Positions 35,885 to 44,594 of a stretch of DNA of 64,000 nucleotides are shown here, piece by piece. The stretch is taken from assembly GCF_014202495.1 (NCBI RefSeq), contig NZ_JACHHA010000001.1, positions 124,001 to 188,000 of the forward strand, given 5' to 3'. Position 1 is the stretch's first letter. Each line of letters opens with the position of its first letter. The position numbers and the translations under genes are program-made. The notes beneath the pieces are model-generated. The model was not told the DNA's origin. It was given only the letters and a program-made list of their open reading frames with translations, and did no database searches. Origin of the DNA: Cerasibacillus quisquiliarum. Its GTDB lineage: Bacteria; Bacillota; Bacilli; Bacillales; Amphibacillaceae.

Positions 35885-36103
35885 ATGCGCAAGAAAATAT
35901 ATTTATTGTTAACGGTTATATCATTCTGTATAGTAATCGGTTGTAATCGTGAAGCAAATTCAAATAAGAGTTACCTTTTATCAGCAGCGGATCACATCAT
36001 CATTGTCCTGAGCGAGGTCCCATTCGAATTGATAGTGAATGGTTAGTCATTTCATTTAATGAGAAGGATATCGTCGAACGGTACGAGGTTAAAACCGATT
36101 AGG
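35885..36103 (+). pseudogene. Decayed lipoprotein paralogue plus second fragment
   Basis: ATG at 35885 (GAGGAG upstream) encodes a signal peptide with lipobox VIGC, then NREANSNKSYLLSAADH, clearly related to the lipoprotein at 29317. The match stops after about 40 residues. In another frame 36004-36103 reads ERGPIRIDSEWLVISFNEK and so on to a TAG, which looks like the C-terminal end of a different small protein. Both are remnants. Confidence 0.65.
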
Positions 36104-36163
36104 AAGCGATCATTTTGCTATACGACATTGATTGTAGACGAAGTATAAATTCTCTTATAAACA

Positions 36164-36203
36164 ATAAAAAGCATGTAGAATAAATCCTACATGCCTTTTT
36201 AAT
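36164..36203. terminator. Terminator downstream of brnQ
   Basis: GCATGTAG and CTACATGC arms with an A-run on the left and TTTTT on the right, usable in both directions. Confidence 0.8.
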
Positions 36204-36213
36204 CTCTATTCAT

Positions 36214-37539
36214 TTAAGAAATCGTTGATGATGCGGCGTTTTTTAATACTTTTCCTTTAGTCAGATCAATGACATATCCGACTGTTGCTACAATTAATGT
36301 TGGAACCACCCAGCCGAGGCCATTTTCATATAATGGAAAGATGCCTAAGACAGAATCAACGGCTTCGAATCTCACATTGAAAAAATCTAGAACGCTAATG
36401 ACTGCAAAAATAGTTGTCACTGCCATAGAATAGACGTACATTTTTTTGCTTTCACCGATAAAATATTGCACTAATGATAAAAGAATTAACACAATTGCAA
36501 ATGGATAGACGAAAACTAATAACGGTGTTGCAATAGATAAAATAGTATTTAATCCTAGATTTGTAATGAGAAGTCCGATTAAAACGAACACGACGACATA
36601 TTGTTTATAAGAAAATGTTGGAAAAATTTCGTTGAAAAAGCTAGCACACGCGTTAATTAGTCCGACACATGTAGTAAGACATGCAAGTAAGACGATTGTA
36701 CCGAATAGTAAATTTCCACCAACGCTAAATAAGCGGTCGGTTGCTAAGACGAGTATTTCGGCACCGTTTTCTACAGGCTTGTTATATGTTAGAACTCGGC
36801 CAATCCAACTAAGCGATAAATAGACGATGGTCAAACCAACACCTGCTATCATACCTGCATAAGTTGTGCCGCGGATAATATCTTTTTTCTTTGTAACTCC
36901 ACTCGTTTTAAGTCCATTGATAATGACAATTCCAAATGCTAGTGCAGCAATGGCGTCCATCGTATAGTATCCTTCTAAAAATCCACTTAAAAATGGTGCG
37001 GATGCAAATTTTTCAGATACATGTTTTTCAGTATAATTCAATGTTGTAAAAGCCTTAACAAATAGAACAGTCAGCACGAGTAGTAATGCTGGAGTCAGAA
37101 TTTGTGCTAGGCGATCGATCATTTTTTTAGGGTCTACACTTAGTAGGTAAGTGACCCCAAAGAAGACGACCGTAAATAAAAACAATGTTAATGAGCTTTC
37201 AACTTCAAACACTTGGACAAACCCTAATTCGTAAGCAACGCTTGATGCACGAGGAATACCATAAAATGCACCAATTGATAAATAAACGACGATTGTAAAT
37301 ATAAGTCCAAATAATGGATTAACACGTTGCCCGATGGCTAACAGACCATTATTGGATAATGATACAGAAATAACAGCTAGCAATGGAATAAAGACAGCAG
37401 TCGATATAAAACCAGCAATCGCAGGTATAAAATTTTCCCCTGATTCCATTCCTAAAAAGGGTGGAAAGATTAAATTTCCAGCTCCAAAAAATAGTGAAAA
37501 TAACATAAAGCCTAATAGTAGTATGTTTTTCTTGTTCAT
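36214..37539 (-). CDS. brnQ: Branched-chain amino acid:cation symporter BrnQ
   Basis: 441 residues, ATG at 37539 with GGGGGA upstream. About twelve membrane helices. The LIVCS family N-terminus is NILLLGFMLFSLFFGAGNLIFPPFLG, followed by GIPRASSVAYELG and GYYTMDAIAALAFGIVI, all conserved in BrnQ/BraB proteins. Imports Leu, Ile and Val with sodium or protons. Regulation is clear: a T-box leader lies upstream on the same strand, so expression should rise when the matching tRNA is uncharged. Confidence 0.95.
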   Translation of the reverse strand: MNKKNILLLGFMLFSLFFGAGNLIFPPFLGMESGENFIPAIAGFISTAVFIPLLAVISVSLSNNGLLAIGQRVNPLFGLIFTIVVYLSIGAFYGIPRASSVAYELGFVQVFEVESSLTLFLFTVVFFGVTYLLSVDPKKMIDRLAQILTPALLLVLTVLFVKAFTTLNYTEKHVSEKFASAPFLSGFLEGYYTMDAIAALAFGIVIINGLKTSGVTKKKDIIRGTTYAGMIAGVGLTIVYLSLSWIGRVLTYNKPVENGAEILVLATDRLFSVGGNLLFGTIVLLACLTTCVGLINACASFFNEIFPTFSYKQYVVVFVLIGLLITNLGLNTILSIATPLLVFVYPFAIVLILLSLVQYFIGESKKMYVYSMAVTTIFAVISVLDFFNVRFEAVDSVLGIFPLYENGLGWVVPTLIVATVGYVIDLTKGKVLKNAASSTIS

Positions 37540-37750
37540 TGTGAATCCCCCAGTTCATTGTCGCAAATCTTTTTTCTACTTCTACTAAATTCGGTTGTGT
37601 GCACACTCATGATTAACGATTGACATTCATTCAAGATGATAAAGTCTATTCTTAGATGATGGTTGAATTTCAGCCTACTCGTGTTTTAATGACGTTTCTT
37701 TAGTAGAGAAGATGTGTGATTGCGATTCAAATGTCGGGGCCCCATAAAAA

Positions 37751-38030
37751 AATAAAAAAACTCGCCCCTAAAAAGGGACGAGTTTGAACTCGCGTTACCA
37801 CCCATATTCCTAATGTTTCAAAAAAGAAACAATTCGGCTCTTGATCACGTACCATCATACGCGTTCCTTAATAACGGAGGACACCCGTCAAAGCTTACAT
37901 AACTTCAGCTTTGCATCTCAGAGATGATTTTCGGAAAAGCTCTGTACATCAGCTTTCACCATAATGCTGACTCTCTGTGGGACAGAAATCATTTTCTTAC
38001 TCGTTCTCGTCATCGATTTTAACTTTGAAA
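37751..38030 (-). promoter_or_regulatory. T-box leader of brnQ
   Basis: On the minus strand the T-box core GGGTGGTAACGCGAG (37803-37788) is followed by a terminator, AACTCGTCCC / AGGGGCGAGTT with a T-run (37785-37751). Upstream are Stem I features (AGAGAG, then GGTGAAAGC-type sequence). An ATC triplet lies in the likely specifier region (about 37923-37933), and the TGGT of the core fits a discriminator A. Both are compatible with tRNA-Ile, and with the BCAA transporter downstream. The specifier is not verified by folding. Confidence 0.9.
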
Positions 38031-38032
38031 TA

Positions 38033-38061
38033 AATTTAACATAAACATTATTTTCTGTCAA
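38033..38061 (-). promoter_or_regulatory. Promoter of the T-box/brnQ transcript
   Basis: TTGACA (38061-38056), 17 bp, TAAATT (38038-38033) on the minus strand, just upstream of the T-box leader. Confidence 0.65.
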
Positions 38062-38410
38062 CAAATATTTTTTGGATATAACTGTCATTTCTTTGCGGGG
38101 AGGTTTTTTTATAGAACATTCATCGCTAGGGGAATAGTAGTGCGATACTCTTTATCCAAAATTGTGTTCAGGAGAGCGTATGTAAATACTGTATATATTG
38201 CTAAATAATAATTGAACACAAAGTACTTTCCTTCAGATAAAGATTTCTTTCTCTTTGTTTACCGTTCTCAATCTAACCATCATTTCCCTCCATCGGGATG
38301 TTTTTCCTGAAAGAAAATTTGGATTGATATATTATGGGGTATAAAGGATTTAGCTTTAAGTGAAACCACTGGTAAAAAACTTTAAAATATTAATGATGGG
38401 GGACTGAGTT
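38062..38410. other. No gene found
   Basis: About 350 bp of AT-rich intergenic sequence. No convincing frame, repeat or hairpin apart from a ribosome binding site for the next gene. Confidence 0.4.
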
Positions 38411-38851
38411 ATGAAAACAGAAAAAATATCGCTTATGGATGCTTACATGATTGAAACATTACGTCGTCAAGGTGTTTCAGATGCAGAAATGATTTCAAAA
38501 ATTCAATCAGGTGATGTTAGTAGCTGGAAAAATCTACATGATAAATTTGATTTTAATGAATTGATTAAGCTAGGAGATAGAGGGAAGGATAGATTAGAAA
38601 AAATCATTTTAAAAGGCTATCAAATTAGCTTTATTACATTTCCAGGACTGCAACAAATATTAAAACTTAAATTTAATAAAATAAAAGATCACGATTATCA
38701 ACTTATTGACAAGGGAATAAAAAACTTACGAATGAAGGAGCAAGAATTAGATCAGTTGAAACAACTTCTGTCTATGAATTGGGTTATTACTGATGAAAGT
38801 AAAGAAAGTAATCATGACTATTTCGTTACGATTAAACATGTTATGGCATAA
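38411..38851 (+). CDS. Hypothetical cytoplasmic protein
   Basis: 146 residues, ATG behind GGGGGA. No membrane segment or signal peptide. Mostly helical; the N-terminus (DAYMIETLRRQGVSDAEMISKI) could be a small helical bundle. The central LEKIILKGYQISFITFPGLQQIL and the C-terminal charged helix are followed by DYFVTIKHVMA. Family not recognised; it stands alone with no operon partner. Confidence 0.7.
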   Translation: MKTEKISLMDAYMIETLRRQGVSDAEMISKIQSGDVSSWKNLHDKFDFNELIKLGDRGKDRLEKIILKGYQISFITFPGLQQILKLKFNKIKDHDYQLIDKGIKNLRMKEQELDQLKQLLSMNWVITDESKESNHDYFVTIKHVMA

Positions 38852-38986
38852 GAAAAATATAATTTAGCGCATTGTAAGTGTGAGGGCGCATGGCTTGCAA
38901 ATAGTGGTTTGCTCAAGTCGATGCCACCCTCATTTCATGTCGTTCATCAATGTGATTAAGTCTTAGTAGCACTCTATGTTAGGCTG

Positions 38987-39075
38987 TATTGTTCTATTTT
39001 GTCCATCGGTGTTCGATTCCAAAGTGTTTCTGTTCGCTTTTGACCCGTCACTGTTCGATGCTGCAATCTTTAATT
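38987..39075. repeat. Degenerate 21-bp repeat array
   Basis: Four units at 21-bp spacing read TGTTCTATTTTGTCCATCGG, GTTCGATTCCAAAGTGTTTC, GTTCGCTTTTGACCCGTCAC and GTTCGATGCTGC. It resembles array A (GCTCGATTTCAGTCATCCAC) in orientation and period but is AT-shifted, as expected for a decayed copy. Confidence 0.5.
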
Positions 39076-39121
39076 TTAAGTTCTGTTATTACCATAGGGG
39101 AAACCAATCATCACTACAGCA

Positions 39122-39469
39122 TCATTTATCAAACAGGACAATCTTTTGGCATTGTTGAATTTGGGGTGGATCACTTTCTGCTATAGCACCGTCATAGTAA
39201 ATCTCTACTTCCATGTTTGGTATAATATCTTGAATCATTCTTTCTTTTCCATTTTGATCAATCAATGTCGCACCTTCAGTTAAGACAATTATTTTTTTAG
39301 CATTATTTAATTCATTTGCCCCTTTGATTGGCTCAACGATTAGTGTGGTCGTTTCATTTTCAAGTACGATTGCTTTAAACTTTTCTTTACCATTTATGTT
39401 TTCACTTTGACAACCGATAAGCAATACGAGTACAAAGACAATCGAAAAAATAATATTTGCTTTTTTCAT
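39122..39469 (-). CDS. DUF3221/YobA-like lipoprotein
   Basis: 115 residues, ATG at 39469 with GAGGAGC upstream. Lipobox LIGC, Cys about residue 20. The mature part has the pattern FKAIVLENETTTLIVEPIKG, then KIIVLTEGATLIDQNGK and MEVEIYYDGAIAESDPPQI, like the small OB-fold DUF3221 proteins of Bacillus. The cellular role of this family is unclear. Single gene. Confidence 0.75.
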   Translation of the reverse strand: MKKANIIFSIVFVLVLLIGCQSENINGKEKFKAIVLENETTTLIVEPIKGANELNNAKKIIVLTEGATLIDQNGKERMIQDIIPNMEVEIYYDGAIAESDPPQIQQCQKIVLFDK

Positions 39470-39843
39470 TTGTATGCTCCTCGTTTATTATTATGGATTG
39501 TGTTAATTCTAACGGTTATTATGAAGAAAATAACATTGTTAGACCGTATATTTCTTAGTTTTTTTAATTTAGTTAATATTCATTTTACCATACGGATGTC
39601 TCGTTTTAAAAGCGATAAAACTAAAGTTGACAAAGCATAGCAATGAATGGTGGTTTTGCCACCTGATTTAGGAGACGTCCCTTAATTCTTTTAGATTGTA
39701 CAGTCGCTTAATTGTAGGTTTTTGATTAGGGTAAGGGTTTTGAACTTTCTCGAATTCCTGTACTACTATCAATAAAAAATTAGCGTCTGGTATGATAAGA
39801 ATGAGTTCTTTTCTTTACTATGTTCAAGGAGGATATAGGCATT

Positions 39844-40443
39844 ATGAAGCGGGATATGGAACTTCTTTTTAAACAGCGATTGGAAAAGTCTAAGATTATT
39901 GCAGCGATTAAACATCCTAAATCAATCGAAAGAGCAATTAAGTATAAACATAACTTAGCGGCTGTTATTTTAATGACGGGGAATATTTTGACAGTCAAAG
40001 ACTATGTTAAAGTGCTTCACAGAGAGGGTTTACCTGTTATTTTACATATCGAGAAAATCGGCGGTCTACATGTAGATCATTATGGCATCGATTTTGTAGC
40101 TGAGTATGTGAAACCATTTGCCATCGTTACGACAAAATCGAATGTCATCAATCGAGCGAAAGCAAAAGGAATCTTTGTCATACAAAGAATTTTTCTTATT
40201 GATACAGAGGTTTATGACAATTTAATAGAAAGTGTTGATCATTTTATGCCTGACATCATTGAAATTATGCCTTGCCGCGTGCCTGACTTTATAAAAAAAC
40301 TATCACGTGTTTCTCCAATACCTATCATTACAGGTGGTTTACTTTCAACAGTTGAACACGGAGAAACAGCCTTAAAACATGGTGCAATAGCAGTAACAAC
40401 TTCCAATTCAGATTTATGGAAATCGGGTTTGATCCATCATTAA
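39844..40443 (+). CDS. glpP: Glycerol uptake operon antiterminator GlpP
   Basis: 199 residues from the ATG at 39844 (AAGGAGG, 11-base spacer); an ATG eight codons earlier overlaps the ribosome binding site. TIM-barrel GlpP family: KIIAAIKHPKSIERAIKYK, AVILMTGNILTVKDYVKVLH, GLPVILHIEKIGGL, then PIPIITGGLLSTVEHGETAL. GlpP binds glycerol-3-phosphate and then prevents termination in leaders of glp genes. Immediately downstream is a leader with a terminator before a Ugp-like transporter operon, a likely target. Confidence 0.92.
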   Translation: MKRDMELLFKQRLEKSKIIAAIKHPKSIERAIKYKHNLAAVILMTGNILTVKDYVKVLHREGLPVILHIEKIGGLHVDHYGIDFVAEYVKPFAIVTTKSNVINRAKAKGIFVIQRIFLIDTEVYDNLIESVDHFMPDIIEIMPCRVPDFIKKLSRVSPIPIITGGLLSTVEHGETALKHGAIAVTTSNSDLWKSGLIHH

Positions 40444-40486
40444 TAATATTTTACATTCTATTTACAACAAATTAATATTCATCTCG

Positions 40487-40590
40487 TATAATGGTAAGTG
40501 AAAAGTAGATAGTATTGAAGCGCCAATTAGAGAGGCCACAAGTATTTGTTATATAAATAACAATATATTTGTGGCCTTTATTATTTGTGA
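40487..40590 (+). promoter_or_regulatory. Terminator/antiterminator leader before ABC operon (GlpP type)
   Basis: TATAAT at 40487, a short leader, then GGCCACAA (40534-40541) pairs with TTGTGGCC (40569-40576), followed by TTTATTATTT. It sits about 100 bp before the solute-binding protein gene. With glpP next door, GlpP-dependent antitermination is likely (inference). Confidence 0.7.
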
Positions 40591-40678
40591 AGGAGGTTAT
40601 TAAAAAAGTAAATCATCATATACAGAGAAAAAAATAGTCGCATGATCTGAAACAAATTATGAAAGAGAGGGAAAGCAA

Positions 40679-41992
40679 ATGAAAAAGACACCAATCGTGT
40701 TGGCATTATTATTGTTATTTAGTATGTTATTAAGCGCATGTGGCGGTACTGATAATAAGGGAGACAGCTCAAACTCTTCTGGAGATACCATTAATTTAAC
40801 TTGGTATTACCCTGTTAATGTTGGTGGAGAAGTGACGAAAGTGATAGATGGTTATGCCGAGGCTTTTAATAAAGAAGGTATCGAAGTGAATGGTAAGAAA
40901 GTGACGGTTGAACCCGTTTATAGTGGGAATTATGATGAATCGATGACAAAAGTCCAAACAGCAGTAAAAAATGGAAAAGCACCTGATATGGCTGTCTTGC
41001 TATCAGTTGACTTGTTTCAAATTAAAGATTCTATCATCGCTTTAGATGACATGATTAACAATGATTCTGAAGCACAGGAAATGATGGAAGATTTCTTTCC
41101 GGGATTTATGTTGAATTCACAAGCTGAAGGAAAAACATGGTCTATTCCATTCCAGCGTAGTACAGTTTTACTTTATTACAATAAAGATATGTTTGAAGAA
41201 GCAGGTTTAGATCCTGAAAAGGCGCCAACTAATTGGGATGAAGTGATTGAATATGGTAAACAACTCACGAAAGATGGAAAATGGGGAATTGAACTCCCAG
41301 CGACAATTAGTGGATATTGGATTTATCAAGCTTTAGCATTGCAAAACGGTGACGGTAACTTAATGAGTGATGATGGTAAAGATGTTTATTTTAATACAGA
41401 AGAGGCAAAAGGTGCCCTTCAATATTGGATTGACCTATCAAAGAAACATAAAATCATGCCAGATGGAGTCTTAGATTGGAATACAGTCCCTACAGACTTT
41501 ATTGAAGGAAAAACGGCTATGATGCTTTCAACAACAGGTAATTTAACGAATGTAAAGAATAATGCCAATTTCGAATTTGGTGTTGCTTTCTTACCTGGGA
41601 AGGAGCGCTTAGCTACGCCTACAGGTGGAGGTAACTTCTACATTTTCAAAGATATACCTGAAGAAAGACAACTTGCTGCGATGGAATTTATAAAATGGAT
41701 TGCTCAACCAGAACGCGCAGCAGAGTGGAGTATTGATACTGGATATATTGCAACGCGTCAATCAAGCTATGAAACGCCAGAGTTAAAAGAGTACACGGAA
41801 TCATTCCCACAGGCATTAACAGCAATGGAACAATTAGAGCATGCACATAAGGAAATTTCAGTTTATGAGCAAGGAAAAATCATTAAAATACTACAGGATG
41901 CGATTCAAGCGGCAATTAATGGCGATGATGTGAGTGAAGCGTTAGATAAAGCACAGGAACAAGCAGAAGAACTATTAAAGCCATATCAGTAA
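40679..41992 (+). CDS. ABC transporter solute-binding lipoprotein (UgpB-like)
   Basis: 437 residues, ATG with AGAGGG upstream. Type II signal peptide with lipobox LLSAC (Cys about residue 21), then a Ser/Asp/Gly-rich linker. Family 1 extracellular binding protein features: KVQTAVKNGKAPDMAVL, TWSIPFQRSTVLLYYNKDMF, FIEGKTAMMLSTTGN and PTGGGNFYIFK. The STxxLYYNKD context is typical of glycerol-3-phosphate/glycerophosphodiester UgpB proteins. The GlpP leader upstream supports a glycerol-phosphate substrate. Two permease genes follow; no ATPase gene is present. Confidence 0.88.
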   Translation: MKKTPIVLALLLLFSMLLSACGGTDNKGDSSNSSGDTINLTWYYPVNVGGEVTKVIDGYAEAFNKEGIEVNGKKVTVEPVYSGNYDESMTKVQTAVKNGKAPDMAVLLSVDLFQIKDSIIALDDMINNDSEAQEMMEDFFPGFMLNSQAEGKTWSIPFQRSTVLLYYNKDMFEEAGLDPEKAPTNWDEVIEYGKQLTKDGKWGIELPATISGYWIYQALALQNGDGNLMSDDGKDVYFNTEEAKGALQYWIDLSKKHKIMPDGVLDWNTVPTDFIEGKTAMMLSTTGNLTNVKNNANFEFGVAFLPGKERLATPTGGGNFYIFKDIPEERQLAAMEFIKWIAQPERAAEWSIDTGYIATRQSSYETPELKEYTESFPQALTAMEQLEHAHKEISVYEQGKIIKILQDAIQAAINGDDVSEALDKAQEQAEELLKPYQ

Positions 41993-42036
41993 TCAACTTT
42001 AAATTTTAATAGAAATGGATGGATGAGGTGAGGGAC

Positions 42037-42921
42037 TTGAGGATCAGTGAGCGAATGAAAGAGAATGTTACATCATGGTTATTCCTCCTTCCATCCCTCA
42101 TCTTTCTCATCATGTTTACGTTGTATCCGATGATAAAAACTGCTTATTTAAGTTTCTTTCAATCGGATTTATCAACAGACAAGCCAATCTTTATTGGCTT
42201 GAAAAATTTCAAAATGATGATGGAAGATGAGGTTTTCAGGAAGGCGTTTATTAATAATATATGGTTCGCCATTGGAACGATACCGACAAGTGTTGCATTA
42301 GGGATGGTTTTAGCTATTTTGGTCAACCGAAAAATCAAAGGTAGTGCCCTGGCAAGAACATTTTTCTTCTATCCTGTAGTTATTCCAATGGTTAGTGCTG
42401 CGTTCATTTGGTTGTTTTTTTATACACCAGAATATGGCATGATTAATAAATTATTAACCCTGTTTGGCGCGGGTGAGTTAAATTTATTAGGAAATTCAAG
42501 CACTGTTTTAATTGCCATTATTGTGATGGTTATTTGGAAAGAAGCTGGATTCTTTATGATATTTTATTTAGCTGCTTTACAAAATATCCCTAAAGATTTA
42601 ATAGAGGCATCTCATATCGATGGGGCTTCGAAATGGATTCAATTTCGAAAGATAGTGTTCCCATTGCTTATGCCAACGACGATCTTTTCTTTCGTTATTG
42701 CAACGACAAATGCTTTTAAAACGATTGACCAACTTGTTGTGATGACTCAAGGAGGACCAAATAACGCAAGTAATCTCTTACTCTATTATATTTATGAAAG
42801 TACATTTCGTTTTATGGATTACGGCAAGGCCGCAGCAGCAACAATTGTTGTGTTAGTCATCATGGTCGTTATTGCCGCAATTCAATTTTTCGGGACAGAT
42901 CGTAAAATTCATTACAGTTGA
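42037..42921 (+). CDS. ABC transporter permease (UgpA-like)
   Basis: 294 residues from the TTG at 42037 (GAGGTGAGG); an ATG six codons upstream overlaps the ribosome binding site. Six membrane helices. The EAA loop is EASHIDGASKWIQFRKIVFPLLMPT. Sugar/glycerol-phosphate MalF-type subfamily. The ATP-binding subunit is not encoded in the cluster and is probably a shared MsmX/UgpC-like protein elsewhere. Confidence 0.9.
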   Translation: MRISERMKENVTSWLFLLPSLIFLIMFTLYPMIKTAYLSFFQSDLSTDKPIFIGLKNFKMMMEDEVFRKAFINNIWFAIGTIPTSVALGMVLAILVNRKIKGSALARTFFFYPVVIPMVSAAFIWLFFYTPEYGMINKLLTLFGAGELNLLGNSSTVLIAIIVMVIWKEAGFFMIFYLAALQNIPKDLIEASHIDGASKWIQFRKIVFPLLMPTTIFSFVIATTNAFKTIDQLVVMTQGGPNNASNLLLYYIYESTFRFMDYGKAAAATIVVLVIMVVIAAIQFFGTDRKIHYS

Positions 42922-42932
42922 GGTGAATGCCA

Positions 42933-43718
42933 TTGAATCGAGTGATTAATCTCTCTACACATGTTTTAGCCATTCTCTGGGCACTTCCTTTATTCGGTAT
43001 TATTTATATGGCTTTTAAAGATACAAAAGTAGAAGGTTTTTCAGTAACCATTCATAATTTCATAGAAGCTTGGAACTCAGCACCTTTTGCTCAATATTAT
43101 TTGAATACATTTATCATTGTGATTGGCATCTTGGCCGTACAATTAGTCACAATAACGTTAGCGGCCTATGTTTTTGCACGGATGAATTTTGTTGGTCAAG
43201 GTATTGTTTTTTTGTTGTACCTTGTGCAAATCATGATTCCAATCGAATTATTAATTTTTCCTAATTCGAGTACGATAGCTCAGCTAGGCATTTATGATAC
43301 GAAATTAGCGATAATGATACCTTATTTCATCTCAGCCTTTGGTATTTTTTTATTACGTCAAACGTTTAAAGGTATTCCATATGAATTAGAAGAGGCGGCA
43401 AAGATGGAAGGGTGTAATCGAATACAAACGATTTGGCACGTGTATGTTCCTTTAGCTAAACCAACATATATTGCATTCGGACTTATTTCAGTTAGTGGTC
43501 AGTGGAGTAACTTTTTATGGCCTTTAATTATTACTGATTCAGATAGTAATCGCCCCTTAACAGTAGGACTTGCGATGTTTGCTAAAGCTTCGGATTCGGG
43601 AGCACAATGGGGAGTTGTAGCTGCTGCAACATTGTTCGTCATTCTACCATTATTGTTAGCATTCTTTTTATTTCAGAGACAGTTTATTTCTAGCTTTATG
43701 CATTCGGGAATTAAGTAA
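42933..43718 (+). CDS. ABC transporter permease (UgpE-like)
   Basis: 261 residues from the TTG at 42933, seven bases after AGGTGA; an ATG at 42927 is too close to that site. Six membrane helices. EAA loop EEAAKMEGCNRIQTIWHVYVPL, with MIPIELLIFPN upstream of it. MalG-type partner of the preceding permease, with 11 bp between the two genes. Confidence 0.9.
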   Translation: MNRVINLSTHVLAILWALPLFGIIYMAFKDTKVEGFSVTIHNFIEAWNSAPFAQYYLNTFIIVIGILAVQLVTITLAAYVFARMNFVGQGIVFLLYLVQIMIPIELLIFPNSSTIAQLGIYDTKLAIMIPYFISAFGIFLLRQTFKGIPYELEEAAKMEGCNRIQTIWHVYVPLAKPTYIAFGLISVSGQWSNFLWPLIITDSDSNRPLTVGLAMFAKASDSGAQWGVVAAATLFVILPLLLAFFLFQRQFISSFMHSGIK

Positions 43719-43739
43719 GATGAAGAGGGGGAAAGTAGT

Positions 43740-44567
43740 ATGCATTATTCCATTTCAACCTATACATTATTTCACCTTTCAATTGATCAAGCGATTGAAA
43801 GGTTGATCCATGATGGATGGAAATCGATTGAGGTGATGGGAGAAGGGAAATATCATGGGCGACCTTTATTATATATGGAGCAAATGAAATTAAAAGAAAT
43901 CGCCTCTTTAGTAAAAAAGAATAATGTATCTCTTGGGTTCCATTTACCAGTTACAGGGTTTAATCCTGCTTCGGTAGATGAAAGTACTGAAACCATTTGG
44001 GCGAAGTGTTTGTCTATTATGGAAGTCATCGATGTGAACTATGTTTTATTACATCCTGGTACGAACACTTCGATTCAAGCGGGTATTGAATCGACAGCTC
44101 TGTTTATTAAAAAAATGCTTCGGGATTTACCTGAAATGATTAAAATAGTGATTGAAAATGTTCCTTATAAAGAGGGGAGTATTGGTACTTCAATCGAAGA
44201 GCTTATATCAATCATTGATCATGTCAATGATGATCGGGTAGGTATTATGTTGGATACAGGGCACTGTTATATGAATGCACAAGAACATTTTTTAAAAGAA
44301 TGTGAGAAGGCTTTTCCATATTTATATGGTTTGCATATTAATGATAATCACGGTCAACATGATGAGCATTTGCAAATTGGTGAAGGAGTGATTCCTTTTA
44401 AACAATTCTTTTTGCGCTTGGGAAAAAGGGACATTGAATATGTCTTAGAAACAAATACAATTAAACGAGCAGAACATTCCAAGCTTCACATTGAAAAGTT
44501 TTTAACAAAAAGTACACGGTGCAACTTGAGGGTCAGTATTGAAAGCGATTATAAATACGAACGATAA
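43740..44567 (+). CDS. Sugar phosphate isomerase/epimerase-like TIM barrel protein
   Basis: 275 residues, ATG with GAGGGGGAAA upstream. AP-endonuclease family 2/xylose-isomerase-like barrel: NYVLLHPGTNT, KIVIENVP, VGIMLDTGHCYMNAQ, LYGLHINDNHGQHDEHLQIGEG. The His, Glu and Asp metal ligands of the family are all present. The substrate cannot be read from the sequence. Within the Ugp-like operon it replaces the usual glycerophosphodiesterase gene, so a role in processing the imported compound is likely (inference). Confidence 0.85.
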   Translation: MHYSISTYTLFHLSIDQAIERLIHDGWKSIEVMGEGKYHGRPLLYMEQMKLKEIASLVKKNNVSLGFHLPVTGFNPASVDESTETIWAKCLSIMEVIDVNYVLLHPGTNTSIQAGIESTALFIKKMLRDLPEMIKIVIENVPYKEGSIGTSIEELISIIDHVNDDRVGIMLDTGHCYMNAQEHFLKECEKAFPYLYGLHINDNHGQHDEHLQIGEGVIPFKQFFLRLGKRDIEYVLETNTIKRAEHSKLHIEKFLTKSTRCNLRVSIESDYKYER

Positions 44568-44594
44568 GTTTCCTAAAGTAAGGAGGCGTGAAGA

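Noticed and set aside
39472-39640. Possible small membrane protein divergent from the DUF3221-like lipoprotein
   Set aside because: Hydrophobic frame but no ribosome binding site or good start; may be chance in AT-rich DNA.
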